From: Bacteroidales bacterium UBA1205
GTDB taxonomy: Bacteria > Bacteroidota > Bacteroidia > Bacteroidales > WCHB1-69
Direction of reading: 5' to 3'
DNA: 64,000 nucleotides
Assembly: GCA_002309615.1 (NCBI GenBank)
Contig: DBXT01000067.1
Span: 1 to 64,000, forward strand
Shown here: in pieces, positions 60,332 to 64,000 of the stretch
Numbering within the stretch: the first letter of the stretch is position 1
Layout: every line of letters starts with the position of its first letter
Program-made: the position numbers and the translations under genes
Notes under the pieces: model-generated
What the model was told of the DNA's origin: nothing
Databases searched by the model: none
Seen by the model: the letters and a program-made list of their open reading frames with translations, nothing else

Positions 60332-61972
60332 TTAATACATACCGCCCATGCCGCCGGGCATACCGCCACCCATAGGAGGAGCTGCCGGAGTTTCTTCTTT
60401 AATGTCAGCCAATACACATTCTGTAGTAAGCAACATACCTGCTATTGAAGCTGCATTTTCCAAAGCCACTCTGGATACTTTAGCGGGATCAACCACACCG
60501 GCCTGCATTAAATCTTCGTATTTTTCGGTACGGGCGTTAAAACCGTAGAAGCCTTCTCCTTCTTTTACGCTATTAACTACCACAGAACCTTCCAATCCGG
60601 CATTTTGTACTATTTGTCTCAACGGTTCTTCCAAAGCACGACGAACTATTTCCACACCGAATTTTTCGTCATCGTTTTCTGCCGACAAAGTATCCAAAGC
60701 CTTGATAGCTCTGATGTAAGCCACACCGCCTCCGGGGATAATACCTTCTTCTACAGCGGCTCTTGTTGCATGCAAAGCATCGTCAAAACGATCTTTCTTT
60801 TCTTTCATTTCCACTTCAGATGCTGCACCTACATAAATCACGGCCACACCGCCGGCTAATTTAGCCAAACGTTCTTGCAATTTTTCGCGGTCGTAATCCG
60901 ATTTTGTTTTTTCTATTTGGGCTTTTATTTGAGCTATACGGGCTGCTATGTTTTCTTTGTCACCCTTACCGCTGACTATAGTGGTGTTTTCTTTATCCAC
61001 GGTAACTTTTTCGGCTTGACCGAGCATTTCCAAGGTAGCATCTTCCAATTTGAAACCTTTTTCTTCGGAAATAACCGTTCCGCCGGTCAAAATAGCGATA
61101 TCTTCCAACATTTCTTTACGTCTGTCACCGAATCCGGGAGCCTTAACGGCAACTATCTTCAACGAACCGCGTAAGCGGTTAACCACCAATGTTGCCAAAG
61201 CTTCGCTTTCTATATCTTCTGCTATCACCAATAAGGCTTTGCCTGTTTGAACCACCTTTTCCAATATGGGCAAAAATTCCTTCATGTTGGATATTTTTTT
61301 ATCGTATATCAATATATAAGGCAATTCATATACGGTTTCCATTTTTTCGGTATCGGTAACAAAATAAGGAGAAATATATCCGCGGTCGAATTGCATACCT
61401 TCCACCACTTTCACTTCTGTTTCGGTACCTTTGGCTTCTTCTATGGTGATAACACCTTCTTTTTTCACCTTTTGCATGGCTTCTGCAATAATGCCGCCTA
61501 CTACATGGTCGTTGTTAGCAGAAATGGTAGCCACTTGTTGTATTTTTTCATTGTTGTCCCCCACTTCTTGTGCTCTTTTACGCAAATCAGCCACTACACA
61601 AGCCACAGCTTTGTCTATACCGCGTTTTAAATCCATAGGATTAGCACCGGCGGTCACATATTTTAAACCATGGTTGAAAATAATTTGTGCCAAAACAGTA
61701 GCGGTGGTGGTGCCGTCACCTGCTTGATCGTTGGTTTTGGAAGCCACTTCTTTTACCATTTGGGCACCCATATTTTCAATGGACTCTTTTAATTCTATTT
61801 CTTTAGCTACCGTTACACCGTCTTTGGTGATTTGAGGTGCACCGAATTTTTTATCTATGATTACATTTCTTCCTTTAGGTCCTAATGTAACTTTTACTGC
61901 GTTTGCCAATGCATCAACGCCTTTTTTTAAACCTTCTCTGGCATCCCAGCTATATAAAATTTCTTTTGCCAT
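60332..61972 (-). CDS. groEL: Chaperonin GroEL
   Basis: The 546-residue protein has the full chaperonin layout: VTLGPKGRNVIIDKKFGAP, DGTTTATVLAQ, ISPYFVTDTEKM, KAPGFGDRRKEMLEDIA, and the C-terminal GGM tail (GGGMPGGMGGMY). It forms the double-ring folding chamber with GroES. It follows groES by 34 bases in the usual operon order. Confidence 0.98.
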   Translation of the reverse strand: MAKEILYSWDAREGLKKGVDALANAVKVTLGPKGRNVIIDKKFGAPQITKDGVTVAKEIELKESIENMGAQMVKEVASKTNDQAGDGTTTATVLAQIIFNHGLKYVTAGANPMDLKRGIDKAVACVVADLRKRAQEVGDNNEKIQQVATISANNDHVVGGIIAEAMQKVKKEGVITIEEAKGTETEVKVVEGMQFDRGYISPYFVTDTEKMETVYELPYILIYDKKISNMKEFLPILEKVVQTGKALLVIAEDIESEALATLVVNRLRGSLKIVAVKAPGFGDRRKEMLEDIAILTGGTVISEEKGFKLEDATLEMLGQAEKVTVDKENTTIVSGKGDKENIAARIAQIKAQIEKTKSDYDREKLQERLAKLAGGVAVIYVGAASEVEMKEKKDRFDDALHATRAAVEEGIIPGGGVAYIRAIKALDTLSAENDDEKFGVEIVRRALEEPLRQIVQNAGLEGSVVVNSVKEGEGFYGFNARTEKYEDLMQAGVVDPAKVSRVALENAASIAGMLLTTECVLADIKEETPAAPPMGGGMPGGMGGMY

Positions 61973-62006
61973 AATTTCAAAAATATTTTTGTTGTTTATC
62001 CTTTCT

Positions 62007-62285
62007 TTATCCTATAATTGCCAATATGTCCGATTCTTTCATGATGAGATAATCGGTTCCGTTGTAATTGATTTCTGTTCCGGCATATTTGCCATACAAT
62101 ACCACATCACCGACTTTCACCGTCATGGGTTCATCTTTTTTTCCGTTACCTACGGCAACAACTTTGCCTCTTTGGGGTTTTTCCTTTGCGGTATCGGGTA
62201 TTATAATACCGGCTGCTGTTTTTTGTTCTGCAGGAGCTGCTTCTATTATCACTCTATCTGCCAATGGTTTAATATTTATTTCCAT
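62007..62285 (-). CDS. groES: Co-chaperonin GroES
   Basis: The 92-residue protein has IKPLADRVIIEAAPAEQKTA, GIIIPDTAKEKPQRGKVVAV (mobile loop region) and VLYGKYAGTEINYNG. It caps GroEL. It is preceded by a 320-base regulatory stretch with TGTCA-type half-sites. Confidence 0.97.
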   Translation of the reverse strand: MEINIKPLADRVIIEAAPAEQKTAAGIIIPDTAKEKPQRGKVVAVGNGKKDEPMTVKVGDVVLYGKYAGTEINYNGTDYLIMKESDILAIIG

Positions 62286-62556
62286 ATCTTTATATTTTAT
62301 TGATTACTACTACTTTCTCGCTTTTTTGCGAATACATTCTTCTATTTGCTAAATTTATGCCAAATTTTATTTTAAGACATCTTGTCAGTACCTTATTATA
62401 TATAAAATGCACAAACAGGTGATTATCAATTGTTTTAACAAAAATCCGAATATTCTCGTATACTGACAACTATCCTGTGATTTATGACAGTATGTCAGCC
62501 ACGGATGAAAGTTGTTGATTACGATGAAACATCTTTTATTGCCAAAACGAGAGGTC
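62286..62556 (-). promoter_or_regulatory. groES upstream region with TGTCA half-sites
   Basis: No gene is present in this stretch. Half-sites TGTCAGTA (62383-62390) and TACTGACA (62461-62468) form an inverted pair, and TGACA-GTA-TGTCA (62485-62497) is a compact dyad. A near-consensus minus-strand -7 element, TAAATTTAG, lies near 62349-62357. CIRCE (TTAGCACTC repeats) is absent. A stress-response operator is inferred. Confidence 0.45.
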
Positions 62557-62590
62557 AAAAAAAGGCGATTCTTACGAACCGCCCTTTTTG
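62557..62590 (-). terminator. Terminator of infB
   Basis: In minus orientation GGCGGTTC pairs with GAATCGCC around GTAA with one G-U pair. Flanking A/T runs extend the stem and provide the T-tract. It starts 18 bases after the infB stop. Confidence 0.8.
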
Positions 62591-62607
62591 TTTATCCGAA
62601 TTTGAAT

Positions 62608-64000
62608 TTACTTTTTGACTTCTATTTCTTCAAATCCTTCAACTATATCTCCTATTTTGATATCGTTAAAACTTTCTATATTCAAACCGCATTCATAACC
62701 GGCCAACACTTCTTTGGCGTCATCTTTAAAGCGTTTGAGCGAGCCCAACCTGCCGGTAAAAATCACTATACCGTCTCGGATGATACGTATGCGGGTGGTA
62801 CGCTGTATTTTTCCGTTTAACACATAGCAGCCGGCAATGGTTCCCACTTTGGGGATGCGGAATGTTTCCCTGACTTCCAAATTACATACGATGGCTTCTT
62901 TCAATTCCGGTGCTTTCATGCCGTCGATAGCATCTTTCAAATCATTAATAGCATCGTAAATAACGGAATAAGTACGTATGTCTATTTGTTCTTGTTCGGC
63001 CAGTTTCTTGGCGCTGCCTGACGGACGCACTTGGAAAGCGATGATAATAGCGTTTGAAGCCGAAGCCAACAATACATCCGATTCCGTAACCTGACCTACC
63101 GATTTGTGTATTACATTCACTTGTACTTCGTCGGTGGACAAACGCAATAAAGAATCGGACAAAGCTTCAATAGAGCCGTCAACATCACCTTTTATAATGA
63201 TATTCAACTCTTTAAAATCTCCTACAGCTATTCTTCTGCCTATTTCATCCAAGGTGATATGTTTTTGTGTACGCAGGCCTTGTTCTCTTAACAATTGCTG
63301 GCGTTTGCTTACCACCGATTTAGCTTCTCTTTCGTCGCTATACACTTTGAAAGTATCGCCTGCTTGCGGTGCGGAATCTAATCCGAGCAATAACACCGGA
63401 GTGGAAGGACCTGCTGAGGTGATGGCCTGATTACGTTCATTATACATCACCTTTATTTTGCCATAGCTTGTTCCTGCCACCACTATATCGCTTTTATGGA
63501 GCGTTCCGTTTTGAATAAGCATTTTGGCTACATAGCCTCTTCCTTTGTCCAAAGAAGACTCTATTACCGTACCCATTGCCACTGCGTGCGGATTGGCTTT
63601 TAAATCCAACATTTCAGCTTCTATCAACACTTTTTCCAAAAGTATATCCACATTGGTACCTTTTTTGGCTGAAATTTCCTGACTTTGTATTTTTCCTCCC
63701 CATTCTTCTACCAATAAATTCATATTGGCCAATGCCGTACGTATTTTATCGGGGTCGGCTCCGGGTTTGTCTATTTTGTTAATAGCAAATATCATCGGCA
63801 CGCCGGCGGCTTGAGCATGGTTAATAGCTTCTATGGTTTGCGGCATAATGCTGTCATCGGCGGCAATTACGATGATTACTATATCCGTAATTTTAGCTCC
63901 TCTGGCACGCATGGCGGTAAAAGCTTCGTGCCCGGGGGTATCAAGGAAAGTGATTTTTCTACCATCGGGAAGATGAACTTCATAAGCACCTATATGCTGG
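62608..64000 (-). CDS. infB: Translation initiation factor IF-2 (3' part)
   Basis: The frame is open to the right edge and the start is outside the window. The visible 464 residues begin within the G domain. G3 LDTPGHEAFTAMRARG is encoded across 63912, so the Met there is internal and not a start. G4 AINKIDKPGADPDKI and G5 SAKKGTNVDIL follow, then domains II-IV with the C-terminal GYECGLNIESFNDIKIGDIV. IF-2 places initiator fMet-tRNA on the 30S subunit. Confidence 0.96.
   Translation of the reverse strand, partial: QHIGAYEVHLPDGRKITFLDTPGHEAFTAMRARGAKITDIVIIVIAADDSIMPQTIEAINHAQAAGVPMIFAINKIDKPGADPDKIRTALANMNLLVEEWGGKIQSQEISAKKGTNVDILLEKVLIEAEMLDLKANPHAVAMGTVIESSLDKGRGYVAKMLIQNGTLHKSDIVVAGTSYGKIKVMYNERNQAITSAGPSTPVLLLGLDSAPQAGDTFKVYSDEREAKSVVSKRQQLLREQGLRTQKHITLDEIGRRIAVGDFKELNIIIKGDVDGSIEALSDSLLRLSTDEVQVNVIHKSVGQVTESDVLLASASNAIIIAFQVRPSGSAKKLAEQEQIDIRTYSVIYDAINDLKDAIDGMKAPELKEAIVCNLEVRETFRIPKVGTIAGCYVLNGKIQRTTRIRIIRDGIVIFTGRLGSLKRFKDDAKEVLAGYECGLNIESFNDIKIGDIVEGFEEIEVKK

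Noticed and set aside
62608..63912. IF-2 start at the internal ATG 63912
   Set aside because: The frame stays open upstream and encodes the G3 motif DTPGHEAFTAM across this codon, so the gene is truncated by the window edge instead.

Overview
The window is a 64 kb chromosomal segment from a member of the Bacteroidota, most likely an anaerobic Bacteroidales relative. The evidence is gliding/T9SS genes (GldH, PorE-like OmpA proteins, two proteins with a C-terminal T9SS sorting domain), a BatE-like protein, a type B L31, an alpha2-type glycyl-tRNA synthetase, and a repeated promoter signature (TAnnTTTG(C) -7 box) in front of many genes and all four tRNAs, as is typical of Bacteroidetes sigma-ABfr. 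The DNA is AT-rich and shows few Shine-Dalgarno sequences. No rRNA, CRISPR array, intact insertion sequence, prophage or origin was seen.

Layout. 1-4.7 kb is the least ordinary part: a BatE-like TPR/SH3 protein, an XRE-type regulator, a secreted two-helix protein and a DUF4143 ATPase, separated by long gene-free stretches. These gaps hold a dispersed ~45-bp repeat (three copies) and a tandem ~33-bp triplet. 4.7-8.5 kb (minus) is a tightly overlapping operon: T9SS cargo protein, TlyA-type rRNA methyltransferase, CPBP protease. 8.7-13.7 kb (plus) is a TetR regulator followed by a two-domain acyl-CoA dehydratase activase and a separate large DUF2229/dehydratase-like protein. 13.7-17.1 kb (minus) carries a beta-barrel protein, an M16 protease and a GT2 glycosyltransferase. 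17.2-29.7 kb (plus) carries gldH, a barrel protein, pheT, an orphan sensor kinase, a SpoIID-like protein, a DUF456 protein, polA (its proofreading motifs look lost), a flippase, a GT4 glycosyltransferase and a lipoprotein flavodoxin.

29.9-46.3 kb (minus) holds htpX-lemA, pyrK, a phosphodiesterase, a PorE-like OmpA/TPR pair headed by tRNA-Thr, a six-gene housekeeping operon (mntP-glyS-folA-DUF4468-clpS-recQ), a degenerate OmpA-like secreted protein, a DUF6056-type membrane protein and a long-chain acyl-CoA ligase. At 46.6 kb a membrane-bound LytTR regulator stands alone behind three evenly spaced operator-like boxes. 47.5-53.4 kb (minus) has tRNA-Lys and a five-gene operon: lipoprotein, nadK, a T9SS-secreted lysyl-endopeptidase-like protease, porE-like, xerD. 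53.5-64 kb carries birA, rpmE2 and tRNA-His, trmH, an HU gene, TPR-ribH-fmt, tRNA-Gln, a GAF methionine sulfoxide reductase, a YiiX-like hydrolase, groES-groEL, and the 3' part of infB running off the right edge.

The gene content is mostly core metabolism and cell-envelope biology. I found no clearly new multi-gene system. The best candidates for a second look are the LytTR triple-box promoter, the split activase/DUF2229 module with its TetR operator, the proofreading-dead DNA polymerase I, and the repeat-bounded accessory stretch at the left end.
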